Positions 47,828 through 56,162 of a stretch of DNA of 64,000 nt are shown in pieces. The position numbers were made by a program, and so were the translations under genes. Every line of letters starts with the position of its first letter. Position 1 is the first letter of the stretch. Location of the stretch: NCBI RefSeq assembly GCF_004331265.1, contig NZ_SJOO01000006.1:218259-282258 (forward strand), given 5' to 3'. Under the pieces are notes generated by a model, which was not told the origin of the DNA, made no database searches, and saw nothing but the letters and a program-made list of their open reading frames with translations. The DNA is from Enterobacter wuhouensis (GTDB taxonomy: Bacteria; Pseudomonadota; Gammaproteobacteria; Enterobacterales; Enterobacteriaceae).

Positions 47828-50155
47828 TTGAGCACCTCAACAAAAACCATTCTGACCGCCGCCCACTGGGGGCCGATGCTGGTCGAAACCGACGGCGAAA
47901 ACGTCCTGTCATCGCGCGGGGCATTGCCTTCGCAGCATCCCAACTCACTGCAGACCGCCGTTCGCGATCAGGTGCATAGCAAAACCCGCGTGCGCTGGCC
48001 GATGGTGCGCAAAGGCTTTCTGGCATCGCCGGATAAGCCGCAGGGCATTCGCGGTCAGGATGAGTTTGTTCGCGTAAGCTGGGATGACGCGCTGGCGCTG
48101 ATCCACGCCCAGCACAAGCGCATTCGCGACAGTTACGGTCCGTCGTCCATTTTCGCCGGATCCTACGGCTGGCGTTCTAACGGCGTGCTGCACAAGGCCG
48201 CGACCCTGCTGCAGCGCTACATGAGCCTGGCGGGGGGCTATACCGGCCATCTGGGCGATTACTCGACCGGCGCGGCGCAGGCGATCATGCCGTACGTGGT
48301 GGGGGGGAACGAAGTTTACCAGCAGCAGACCAGCTGGCCGCTGGTGCTCGAGCACACTGACGTGGTGGTGCTCTGGAGCGCCAACCCGCTGAATACGCTG
48401 AAAATTGCCTGGAACGCCAGCGACGAGCAGGGGATTGGGTATTTCGACGCGCTGCGCAAAAGCGGCAAGCGCATTATCTGCATCGATCCGATGCGCTCGG
48501 AAACCATGGATTTTCTCGGCGATAGCGCCGAGTGGATTGCCCCCCATATGGGCACCGACGTGGCGATGATGCTGGGCATTGCCCATACGCTGGTTGAAAA
48601 CGACTGGCACGATGCTGATTTCCTCGCCCGCTGTACGTCCGGCTTCGGCAAATTTGCCGACTACCTGACGGGTAAAGCGGACGGTGTAGCCAAAACCGCA
48701 GAGTGGGCGGCTGACATTTGTGGCGTAAATGCAGACAAAATCCGTGAGCTGGCGGCGTTATTCTACCAAAACACCACCATGCTGATGTCCGGCTGGGGCA
48801 TGCAGCGCCAGCAGTTTGGCGAGCAAAAGCACTGGATGCTGGTGACGCTTGCCGCGATGCTTGGGCAGATCGGCACGCCGGGCGGTGGTTTTGGCCTTTC
48901 TTATCACTTTGCGAACGGCGGTAACCCGACCCGCAAAGCGGCGGTGCTGGCCTCGATGCAGGGTTCCGTGCAGGGCGGCGTCGATGCTGTCGATAAAATT
49001 CCGGTAGCGCGCATAGTTGAAGCGCTGGAAAACCCGGGCGGTTTTTATCAGCACAACGGCCTGGACCGCCACTTCCCCGATATCAAATTTATCTGGTGGG
49101 CGGGCGGGGCGAACTTTACCCATCATCAGGACACCAACCGCCTGATCCGCGCCTGGCAGAAGCCGGAGCTGGTGGTGATCTCAGAGTGCTTCTGGACCGC
49201 GTCGGCCAGGCATGCCGATATTGTGCTGCCGGCGACCACCTCGTTTGAACGTAACGATCTCACCATGACCGGCGACTACAGCAACCAGCATATGGTGCCG
49301 ATGAAGCGCGTGGTGCCGCCGCGCGATGAAGCACGTGATGATTTTGACGTCTTTGCCGTCCTGAGCGAGCTGTGGGAAACCGGCGGGCGCGAGCGCTTTA
49401 CCGAGGGCAAAACGGATCTGGAATGGCTGGAGACGTTCTACCAGATTGCCGGTCAGCGCGGCGCTGCGCAGGGCGTGACGCTGCCGCCGTTTGCTGAATT
49501 CTGGGACGCGAATGCGATCTTCGAAATGCCGGAGAGCGAGCAGAACGCACGGTTTGTCCGCTTTGCTGATTTCCGCCGCGACCCGGACGGCCATCCCCTG
49601 AAAACCGAGAGCGGTAAGATTGTGATTTACAGCGAGCGCATCGCCAGCTTTGCGTATGCCGACTGCCCGCCGCATCCGACGTGGCTGGAGCCGGACGAAT
49701 GGCACGGCAATGCCCAGCCGGAGCAGCTTCAGGTGCTCTCCGCGCACCCGGCGCACCGCCTGCACAGCCAGCTTAACTTTACGTCGCTGCGCGAGCGGTA
49801 TGCCGTTGCCGATCGGGAACCTATCACCCTGAACAGTGCTGATGCAAAAGCGCGCGGGATTGCTGACGGTGACGTGGTGCGCGTCTGGAACGCGCGGGGA
49901 CAGGTGCTGGCAGGCGCCGTAGTCACTGACGGGATTAGGCCTGGCGTGTTCTGCATCCACCAGGGCGCATGGCCGGATCTGGCGTTGAGCGAGGGCGGTA
50001 TCTGCAAGAACGGCGCGGTTAACGTGTTAACCAAGGATCTCCCCAGCTCGAAGCTGGGGAATGGCTGTGCGGGAAATACCGCGCTGGCCTGGGTTGAGAA
50101 ATATCAGGGACCTGAGCTTACGTTAACGGCGTTTGATCCGCCTGCCAGCTCATGA
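47828..50155 (+). CDS. bisC: Biotin sulfoxide reductase BisC
   Basis: Cytoplasmic molybdenum enzyme of the DMSO-reductase family, 775 residues (E. coli 777), reducing biotin sulfoxide and methionine sulfoxide. There is no Tat signal and no N-terminal FeS cysteine motif, as in BisC/TorA. Ser117 in GSYGWRSNG is the probable Mo ligand. Cofactor-binding stretches include [43 protein letters not shown] residues and the C-terminal [10 protein letters not shown]. The proposed start is TTG at 47828 with AGGAG eight bases upstream; it matches the E. coli N-terminus (LTAAHWGPM). The last 38 bases overlap yiaC. Confidence 0.95.
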   Translation: MSTSTKTILTAAHWGPMLVETDGENVLSSRGALPSQHPNSLQTAVRDQVHSKTRVRWPMVRKGFLASPDKPQGIRGQDEFVRVSWDDALALIHAQHKRIRDSYGPSSIFAGSYGWRSNGVLHKAATLLQRYMSLAGGYTGHLGDYSTGAAQAIMPYVVGGNEVYQQQTSWPLVLEHTDVVVLWSANPLNTLKIAWNASDEQGIGYFDALRKSGKRIICIDPMRSETMDFLGDSAEWIAPHMGTDVAMMLGIAHTLVENDWHDADFLARCTSGFGKFADYLTGKADGVAKTAEWAADICGVNADKIRELAALFYQNTTMLMSGWGMQRQQFGEQKHWMLVTLAAMLGQIGTPGGGFGLSYHFANGGNPTRKAAVLASMQGSVQGGVDAVDKIPVARIVEALENPGGFYQHNGLDRHFPDIKFIWWAGGANFTHHQDTNRLIRAWQKPELVVISECFWTASARHADIVLPATTSFERNDLTMTGDYSNQHMVPMKRVVPPRDEARDDFDVFAVLSELWETGGRERFTEGKTDLEWLETFYQIAGQRGAAQGVTLPPFAEFWDANAIFEMPESEQNARFVRFADFRRDPDGHPLKTESGKIVIYSERIASFAYADCPPHPTWLEPDEWHGNAQPEQLQVLSAHPAHRLHSQLNFTSLRERYAVADREPITLNSADAKARGIADGDVVRVWNARGQVLAGAVVTDGIRPGVFCIHQGAWPDLALSEGGICKNGAVNVLTKDLPSSKLGNGCAGNTALAWVEKYQGPELTLTAFDPPASS

Positions 50156-50564
50156 TCCACGTCGGGTGCTGGGTATCATCCTGCCATGCGCTGTCTTCAA
50201 TGCGAAAGCCATGCGCATGATAGAAATTCACCGCCCGAATGTTTTTCTGGTACACCTCCAGCGTTAAATAGGGGAAGCGCTGTTGAACATGGTTCAGCAG
50301 CGCATGCCCAATTCCTTTCCCGATTAACGACGTGGAGACAAACAGGGCACCCACAAACTGCGCCTGCATCACGCTAACAAAACCTAGCGGCTTGTCGTCC
50401 TCTTCCCAGATCCAGGTTTCAGCCGCGGGCAGATACACGTCCCGCACCATGGCTTCATTTTCTCTCCAGTAGCCCGCGTTGATAAAGGGGTGCGCCGCCG
50501 TAGTGCTTTCCAGCCACAGGCTCAGGAGCGGGGCGGGATCGTCACTTTGCCATTTGCGGATCAT
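50118..50564 (-). CDS. yiaC: N-acetyltransferase YiaC
   Basis: GNAT-family acetyltransferase of 148 residues (E. coli 146), reported in E. coli to act as a protein lysine acetyltransferase. The acetyl-CoA loop is in [14 protein letters not shown], and the C-terminal ENxxAxxFYxxxGF-like stretch reads [14 protein letters not shown]. Convergent with bisC (38-base overlap) and overlapping the end of tag by 23 bases, so tag and yiaC are probably cotranscribed. Confidence 0.92.
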   Translation of the reverse strand: MIRKWQSDDPAPLLSLWLESTTAAHPFINAGYWRENEAMVRDVYLPAAETWIWEEDDKPLGFVSVMQAQFVGALFVSTSLIGKGIGHALLNHVQQRFPYLTLEVYQKNIRAVNFYHAHGFRIEDSAWQDDTQHPTWIMSWQADQTPLT

Positions 50565-51123
50565 GGTCTCCTCCCGGGTGGCAGAAGCAGCCCGTGATGT
50601 GGTCGTTCACCAGCCCACAGGCCTGCATAAAGGAGTAACAGATGGTGGTGCCCACGAATTTAAAACCGCGATTTTTCAGCGCCTTAGAAAGTGCGTCTGA
50701 CGCGGGCGTTGAGGTGGGGATCTCTGCAAGCGTGGCCGCCTGGGTGACTTTCGAGTCGTTATCAACGAATGCCCAGACAAATTCTGAAAACGGCTCACCG
50801 CTTTGTTCCATCGCCAGATACGCTCGCGCGTTACCGATGATGGCCTGAATTTTACCGCGATGGCGGATGATACCGGCATCCTGCACCAGCCTTTCTACAT
50901 CGTCGTCGGTCATGGCGGCAACGGCAACCGGATCGAACCGGTGGAAGGCCTTGCGGTAGTTTTCTCGTTTTTTCAGCACGGTAATCCAGGATAACCCCGC
51001 CTGCTGGCCCTCCAGGCAGATCATTTCGAAGAGCTTTTTGCCATCCGTTTCCGGCACGCCCCATTCCTGGTCGTGATAGTCGATATAAAGCTGATCCTGG
51101 CTTACCCAACCGCAACGCTGCAT
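50542..51123 (-). CDS. tag: 3-methyladenine DNA glycosylase I Tag
   Basis: Constitutive DNA repair glycosylase of 193 residues (E. coli 187), removing 3-methyladenine. The zinc site is visible: Cys4 in MQRCGWVSQ, His17 in DYHDQEWG, and the C-terminal NDHITGCFCH pair. GQQAGLSWITVLKKRENY carries the substrate-binding Glu-Gly region and a helix-hairpin-helix follows. The C-terminus is a little longer than in E. coli. It starts close to the divergent yhjY. Confidence 0.95.
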   Translation of the reverse strand: MQRCGWVSQDQLYIDYHDQEWGVPETDGKKLFEMICLEGQQAGLSWITVLKKRENYRKAFHRFDPVAVAAMTDDDVERLVQDAGIIRHRGKIQAIIGNARAYLAMEQSGEPFSEFVWAFVDNDSKVTQAATLAEIPTSTPASDALSKALKNRGFKFVGTTICYSFMQACGLVNDHITGCFCHPGGDHDPQMAK

Positions 51124-51284
51124 AGGTTATCTCCCTTATTCATACTGAAATCGCAAAATTTTCAATCTGTCCGGCTTGACGTGTCTGCTAAAGAGACAAT
51201 AGTTAATAAAGGGTTATATGCCCTCATACCGCTTTCTAACAATGACAAATGTCGCCGAATTCGGCTCTTTCTGGAGTCGCTTTG

Positions 51285-51983
51285 ATGATGATAAAAATAA
51301 TCAGTGGCCGCCATGCTGTTTCTGGCCTGGTGGGGATCTCAGCCTGCCTGTTTTTTTGTAATACAGCATTTGCCTGGCAACAGGAATATATCGTTTCAGA
51401 CGCACAAAGTAATACGGCCGAACGCTATACATGGGATGCGGATCACCAACCGCGTTATGAGGATATTCTCGCTGAGCGTATCCAGTCTTCGCAAAATATG
51501 CCCGGGTTCGCCCTGAGTCTTCCCTCCGGCTCGGCGGCAGAAGGCGCTATGAGCGTGGGCTGGAATTTTCCGCTGTATGGACAAATTTCAACCGGCCCTG
51601 TGATGGCGTGGCGTTATGATGGCTCTGCCCCGACGATGATAAATGAGTTCGGTGATAGCGTCACCACGCAAGGGCTTACCGATCCGCTCTGGCATGCCAG
51701 CGTCAGTACCCTTGGCTGGCGCGTGGATACGAAATATGGCGAGCTTCGCCCCTGGGCGCAAATAAGCTTTAATCAGCAGTTAGGTGAAAACCAGTGGAAA
51801 TCCCAGTACGGGATGCCGCAAACCCCTGCGCCCGTGCAAAACGGCAGCTGGATGGATGTCACCGTCGGAACGGATATTCCCTTTAATACCCATATGGCGG
51901 CCTATGCTTCGTTAGCACAGGGCGAAAACACGATGACGGGGGAAGAATTTATGTACACCCTGGGCGTCAGTGCAAATTTTTAG
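51285..51983 (+). CDS. yhjY: Outer-membrane protein YhjY
   Basis: Exported protein of 232 residues, same length as E. coli YhjY. The signal peptide is about 1-30 (ISACLFFCNTAFA|WQQ). The mature part is an autotransporter-like beta-barrel, rich in Trp and Tyr strands (WNFPLYGQISTGPVMAWRYDG, WRVDTKYGELRPWAQISF) and ending in SANF with a terminal Phe. There is no passenger domain. Function unknown. ATG 51285 has GGAG eight bases upstream. Confidence 0.88.
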   Translation: MMIKIISGRHAVSGLVGISACLFFCNTAFAWQQEYIVSDAQSNTAERYTWDADHQPRYEDILAERIQSSQNMPGFALSLPSGSAAEGAMSVGWNFPLYGQISTGPVMAWRYDGSAPTMINEFGDSVTTQGLTDPLWHASVSTLGWRVDTKYGELRPWAQISFNQQLGENQWKSQYGMPQTPAPVQNGSWMDVTVGTDIPFNTHMAAYASLAQGENTMTGEEFMYTLGVSANF

Positions 51984-52071
51984 CGTTGTAACTTTTTTCA
52001 ACCTTGCTGTAACATCCTGAATACAACAACGACGGGGATTGTGGCGATAGCGGGTACTAACAAATCATCGC

Positions 52072-52142
52072 TTCATTCCCCGGCAAGGTCGTTCATTCCC
52101 GATTCCAGGCATTTCATTCCGTCCTTCCTGCACTTCATGCCG
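52072..52142 (+). promoter_or_regulatory. YpdB (PyrR) binding-site array upstream of yhjX
   Basis: GGCATTTCAT (52108-52117), 11 bases, then TGCACTTCAT (52129-52138) match the E. coli YpdB motif GGCATTTCAT-N11-GGCATTTCAC. Two further copies of the TTCATTCCC core precede them at 52072 and 52092, so four cores are spaced 20, 21 and 21 bases apart, all on one face of the helix. The YpdA/YpdB system activates yhjX when pyruvate is present. Confidence 0.7.
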
Positions 52143-52221
52143 TTTTACCCCATACGCCTTATGGTTTTGTTTATCGTTGTCCACAGCGAATTTCCTTAAT
52201 TTATCCTGCAGGACAACTGCC

Positions 52222-53424
52222 ATGAATACATCAACCTATAATCGTACGCGCTGGCTGACTCTCTTCGGCACCATCGTTACCCAGTTTGCGCTGGGCTCGG
52301 TCTATACCTGGAGCCTGTTTAACAGCGCGCTTTCCGATAAGCTCAATGCGCCCGTTAGCCAGGTCGCGTTTTCCTTCGGTTTGCTGAGCCTGGGTTTGGC
52401 GATCTCCTCGTCAGTGGCGGGCAAGCTGCAGGAGCGCTTCGGCGTTAAGCGCGTGACCATGGCCTCCGGCATCCTGCTGGGCGTTGGCTTTTTCCTGACG
52501 GCGCACTCCAATAATCTGCTGATGCTGTGGTTAAGTGCCGGGGTGCTGGTGGGGCTGGCGGACGGTGCGGGCTACCTGCTGACGCTCTCTAACTGCGTGA
52601 AGTGGTTCCCGGAGCGTAAAGGGTTGATCTCTGCCTTTGCCATCGGCTCGTATGGACTGGGCAGCCTCGGTTTTAAATTTATCGACTCTCATCTGCTGGC
52701 CTCTGTGGGGCTGGAAAAAACCTTTATGATCTGGGGCGTTATCGTTCTGGTGATGATCCTGTTTGGCGCAACCCTGATGAAAGATGCCCCGCAGCAGGAA
52801 GTGAAATCCGTTAACGGCGTGGTGGAGAACGACTTCACCCTGGCGCAGTCCATGCGCAAACCGCAGTACTGGATGCTGGCGGTGATGTTCCTGACGGCCT
52901 GCATGAGCGGCCTGTATGTGATTGGCGTGGCGAAAGATATCGCTCAGGGTATGGTGAAACTGGATGTGGCCACGGCAGCTAACGCGGTGACCGTTATCTC
53001 CATCGCGAACCTTTCTGGTCGCCTGGTGCTGGGCATTCTGTCTGATAAAATTGCTCGCATCCGGGTGATTACTATCGGGCAGGTGGTTTCGCTGGTGGGC
53101 ATGGCGGCACTGCTGTTCGCACCGCTGAATGAAGCGACCTTCTTCGCCGCCATTGCCTGCGTCGCCTTTAACTTCGGCGGTACGATTACGGTTTTCCCGT
53201 CGCTGATCAGCGAGTTCTTCGGCCTGAACAATCTGGCGAAAAACTACGGCGTCATCTACTTAGGCTTTGGGATCGGCAGTATTTGCGGCTCGCTGATAGC
53301 CTCGCTGTTCGGCGGGTTCTACGTGACCTTCTGCGTGATCTTTGCCCTGCTGATTATTTCCCTGGCGCTGTCGACCACCATTCGCCAGCCGCAGCGTGAA
53401 GTGTTTAATGAAGCGCACGCGTAA
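52222..53424 (+). CDS. yhjX: MFS transporter YhjX (pyruvate-induced)
   Basis: Inner-membrane transporter of 400 residues with twelve membrane segments, oxalate/formate antiporter branch of the MFS. Nearly identical to E. coli YhjX (402 aa), the main target of the YpdA/YpdB two-component system and thought to handle pyruvate. Family features are GSVYTWSLF in helix 1 and GKLQERFGVKR in the first cytoplasmic loop. The start at 52222 follows CAGGA and matches E. coli. A terminator follows the gene. Confidence 0.94.
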   Translation: MNTSTYNRTRWLTLFGTIVTQFALGSVYTWSLFNSALSDKLNAPVSQVAFSFGLLSLGLAISSSVAGKLQERFGVKRVTMASGILLGVGFFLTAHSNNLLMLWLSAGVLVGLADGAGYLLTLSNCVKWFPERKGLISAFAIGSYGLGSLGFKFIDSHLLASVGLEKTFMIWGVIVLVMILFGATLMKDAPQQEVKSVNGVVENDFTLAQSMRKPQYWMLAVMFLTACMSGLYVIGVAKDIAQGMVKLDVATAANAVTVISIANLSGRLVLGILSDKIARIRVITIGQVVSLVGMAALLFAPLNEATFFAAIACVAFNFGGTITVFPSLISEFFGLNNLAKNYGVIYLGFGIGSICGSLIASLFGGFYVTFCVIFALLIISLALSTTIRQPQREVFNEAHA

Positions 53425-53435
53425 GTGATGCTACG

Positions 53436-53462
53436 AAAAGGCCGGCTCTCCGGCTTTTTTTT
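53436..53462 (+). terminator. Terminator of yhjX
   Basis: GCCGG-CTCT-CCGGC stem followed by eight T and preceded by AAAA, 12 bases after the stop. Confidence 0.93.
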
Positions 53463-53682
53463 GTTAAACCGAGGCTTAGCCACTTTCGCTCGTTATCAAA
53501 TTGTCTTTTTTGTAAAAAACTGTACCGATCACATTCTCTGCTGCCACTTTTTCCTTTCCCTGTGGTCTACTTACCACGCTTGTAGACGTTTCCGATAACG
53601 ACTCCCATAGCGATTCTTCAATCTGTTCACCTTTCAGTTCAAAAGTGAACAGCAATACCATCCCTTTTTCCGGGTAGCTTGC

Positions 53683-55374
53683 ATGAAATACATTAAATCG
53701 ATGGCGCAACAAAAGCTCTGCTTTTTGCTGGCGTTGTACATCGGCCTGTTTATGAATGGCGCAGTCTTTATCCGTCGGTTTGACGGTTACGCGCAAGATT
53801 TTACCGCCTGGAAAGGAATTGCAGCGGTTGTCGAATTGGTCGCTGCGGTACTGGTCACCTTCTTTTTACTCCGTATTCTTACTCTGTTTGGCCGCCGCGT
53901 GTGGCGAGTGCTGGCAACGTTTATCGTGCTGTGCTCGGCGGGGGCCAGCTATTACATGACCTTTATGAACGTGGTGATTGGCTACGGCATTATTGCCTCA
54001 GTGATGACCACGGATATCGATCTCTCCAAAGAGGTCGTTGGCCTGCACTTTATTCTCTGGCTGGTGGCGGTGAGCGCCTTGCCGCTGCTGCTCATCTGGA
54101 GCAACCGCTGCCGCTACACGCTGGTACACCAGATCCGCACGCCGGGTAAACGCTTCAGGAGCGTCGCGATTGTGCTGCTGGCCGGGCTGATGGTCTGGGG
54201 GCCAATTCGCCTGCTGGATGTGAAGCAGAAGTACGATGAACGCACCTCTGGCGTTGATATGCCAAGCTACGGCGGCGTGGTGGCAAACTCTTACCTGCCA
54301 TCGAACTGGATCTCCGCGCTGGGGCTGTATGCGTGGGCGCAGGTGGATGAATCTTCAGACAATAAATCGCTGATGAATCCGGCGAAGAAATTTACCTATA
54401 CCGCGCCGAAAGATATCGATGACACCTACGTTGTCTTTATCATCGGTGAAACCACCCGCTGGGATCACATGGGCATTCTGGGCTATGACCGTGATACCAC
54501 GCCGAAGCTGGCACAGGAGAAAAACCTGATTGCCTATCGCGGCTACTCCTGCGATACGGCGACGAAGCTCTCGCTGCGCTGTATGTTCGTCCGCGAAGGC
54601 GGGGCGAGCGATAACCCGCAGCGCACCCTGAAAGAGCAGAACGTATTCTCTGTGCTCCATCAGCTCGGCTTTACCTCCGACCTCTATGCGATGCAAAGCG
54701 AGATGTGGTTCTACAGCAACACCATGGCGCAGAATATCTCCTACCGCGAGCAGATTGGCGCTGAGCCGCGTAACCGTGGCAAGGCGGTTGATGACATGCT
54801 GCTGATTGATGAGATGAAGAACTCATTGAACGGTAATCCGGACGGTAAGCACATGATCATCCTGCATACCAAAGGGTCCCACTTTAACTACACCCAGCGC
54901 TATCCGCGCAGCTTCGCCAAATGGACGCCAGAGTGCGTGGGCGTGGATAAAGACTGTACCAAAGAGCAGCTGATTAACTCCTACGATAACTCCGTCACCT
55001 ACGTTGACCACTTTATCGATACGGTGATTGACCAGGTTCGCGATAAGAAAGCGATTGTGTTTTATGCTGCGGACCACGGTGAATCTATCAACGAATTTGA
55101 GCACCTGCACGGTACGCCGCGCAAGATGGCGCCGCCAGAGCAGTTCCGCGTCCCGATGATGGTGTGGATGTCTGACAAGTACCTGGAAGATCCGGAGAAA
55201 GCACAGATGTTTGCTCACCTGAAAAAAGAGGCGGAAATGAAGGTACCGCGTCGCCACGTAGAACTGTACGACACCATTATGGGATGCCTGGGCTACACGT
55301 CGCCAGACGGTGGCATTAACGAAAATAACAACTGGTGTAAGCTTCCCGCAAACGCCACGAAAGCCGCCCAGTAA
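53683..55374 (+). CDS. eptB: Kdo2-lipid A phosphoethanolamine transferase EptB
   Basis: Inner-membrane enzyme adding phosphoethanolamine to the outer Kdo of LPS, 563 residues as in E. coli. Five N-terminal membrane helices (about 1-190) precede a periplasmic alkaline-phosphatase-fold domain with FIIGETTRWDHMG, CDTATKLSLRCMF (Thr nucleophile), HTKGSHFNY and YAADHGESINE (metal ligands). In E. coli it is controlled by sigma-E and by the sRNA MgrR. The upstream 220 bases have no other gene; an opposite-strand frame there is not supported. Confidence 0.95.
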   Translation: MKYIKSMAQQKLCFLLALYIGLFMNGAVFIRRFDGYAQDFTAWKGIAAVVELVAAVLVTFFLLRILTLFGRRVWRVLATFIVLCSAGASYYMTFMNVVIGYGIIASVMTTDIDLSKEVVGLHFILWLVAVSALPLLLIWSNRCRYTLVHQIRTPGKRFRSVAIVLLAGLMVWGPIRLLDVKQKYDERTSGVDMPSYGGVVANSYLPSNWISALGLYAWAQVDESSDNKSLMNPAKKFTYTAPKDIDDTYVVFIIGETTRWDHMGILGYDRDTTPKLAQEKNLIAYRGYSCDTATKLSLRCMFVREGGASDNPQRTLKEQNVFSVLHQLGFTSDLYAMQSEMWFYSNTMAQNISYREQIGAEPRNRGKAVDDMLLIDEMKNSLNGNPDGKHMIILHTKGSHFNYTQRYPRSFAKWTPECVGVDKDCTKEQLINSYDNSVTYVDHFIDTVIDQVRDKKAIVFYAADHGESINEFEHLHGTPRKMAPPEQFRVPMMVWMSDKYLEDPEKAQMFAHLKKEAEMKVPRRHVELYDTIMGCLGYTSPDGGINENNNWCKLPANATKAAQ

Positions 55375-55379
55375 GGACT

Positions 55380-55413
55380 CTGGCGAGAATATCGCCAGTT
55401 GAATGGCTTTTTT
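55380..55413 (+). terminator. Terminator region of eptB
   Basis: Stem CTGGCGA-GAATA-TCGCCAG (55380-55398), then an overlapping smaller stem GCCA-GTTGAA-TGGC followed by six T (55408-55413). The two stems share bases, so only one can form at a time; the second has the T-run of a terminator. Confidence 0.7.
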
Positions 55414-55465
55414 AAATTAAGGGATTGACGGGTGCGCACCGCAGCAGTAAGATGCGCTCCGCATT

Positions 55466-55542
55466 CGGCGAGTAGCGCAGCTTGGTAGCGCAACTGGTTT
55501 GGGACCAGTGGGTCGGAGGTTCGAATCCTCTCTCGCCGACCA
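55466..55542 (+). tRNA. proM: tRNA-Pro (anticodon TGG)
   Basis: A 77-base tRNA with encoded CCA, acceptor CGGCGAG/CTCGCCG, D-arm AGCGCAGCTTGGTAGCGC, anticodon stem ACTGG/CCAGT with loop TTTGGGA (anticodon TGG), and T-arm GGAGGTTCGAATCCTC. In E. coli the tRNA gene at this place, between eptB and dppA, is proK with anticodon CGG; the sequence here is that of the proM type. The symbol is by anticodon and sequence, not by location. Confidence 0.95.
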
Positions 55543-55550
55543 CATTTAAA

Positions 55551-55580
55551 AAAGGGCTAACCGCAAGGTTAGCCCTTTTT
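55551..55580 (+). terminator. Terminator of tRNA-Pro
   Basis: AAGGGCTAACC-GCAA-GGTTAGCCCTT stem followed by T residues, eight bases after the tRNA. Intrinsic terminator. Confidence 0.95.
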
Positions 55581-55960
55581 GCATTATGGCGTTAGCCAAC
55601 CCGATTCATCAAAATGCCCCTTAGCCCTGCTTCACCCTGCCTGTTAACGATTTTGTGACATTATCCATTGTATTTTTTTATATATGGATTGATCTTTTTT
55701 CGCGTTGCTTATGGATAACCTCAGCATTTTTCGCTGTGCGTTTTAACGTTCGCGGAATTTAGTGCTCAGATAATCACCATTCTGCAAGAAAATTTACCCG
55801 TTCTGAATAAAAGTTAATCACTGGATGTTGCGAAATATGAAGATATTTGTGCTGCAAGATAACGAGTAGCATAAATTTCCCTGCTGAAAACTGCCGCTGT
55901 AGGTTTTTTTAATCTTTGTTTGCGGTTTCTCACACTCCGCGTAAATCCCCGTCACCTGTA

Positions 55961-55991
55961 TTGACGTTTTCACATTCTGTTGACAGATTGT
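55961..55991 (+). promoter_or_regulatory. dppA promoter
   Basis: TTGACG at 55961-55966 with CAGATT/GATTGT about 17-19 bases on, giving a start near 55996 and a leader of about 165 bases, as reported for E. coli dppA. The preceding part of the 582-base gap (55581-55960) is AT-rich, with TATATATGG-type tracts that suit Lrp or H-NS control; I see no gene in it. Confidence 0.55.
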
Positions 55992-56125
55992 AGGGCACGA
56001 GGGGCATTTCAGGGACGATCTGCGCTGCAACTCAAACGCTCTTCTGAAAGGATTCTCCATCCCTTTAACGCCTTCGGGCATCACCGACCAGACCGGGTAA
56101 AAAATAAATAAAGGTCAGGCGGCGT

Positions 56126-56144
56126 AACACAACAAAGCAAAACA
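56126..56144 (+). promoter_or_regulatory. GcvB sRNA target site in the dppA leader
   Basis: ACACAACAAAGCAAAACA, a C/A-rich stretch complementary to the G/U-rich R1 region of GcvB, lies just before the TTGGAG ribosome site of dppA, where GcvB represses dppA in E. coli and Salmonella. Confidence 0.65.
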
Positions 56145-56162
56145 TCACATTGGAGCAGAATA

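Noticed and set aside
53476..53796. 106-codon minus-strand frame upstream of and into eptB
   Set aside because: It overlaps the eptB start, has no ribosome site or recognisable domain, and covers the expected eptB promoter.
55818..56084. 88-codon minus-strand frame in the dppA upstream region
   Set aside because: Lies across the dppA promoter, starts without a ribosome site and shows no family features.
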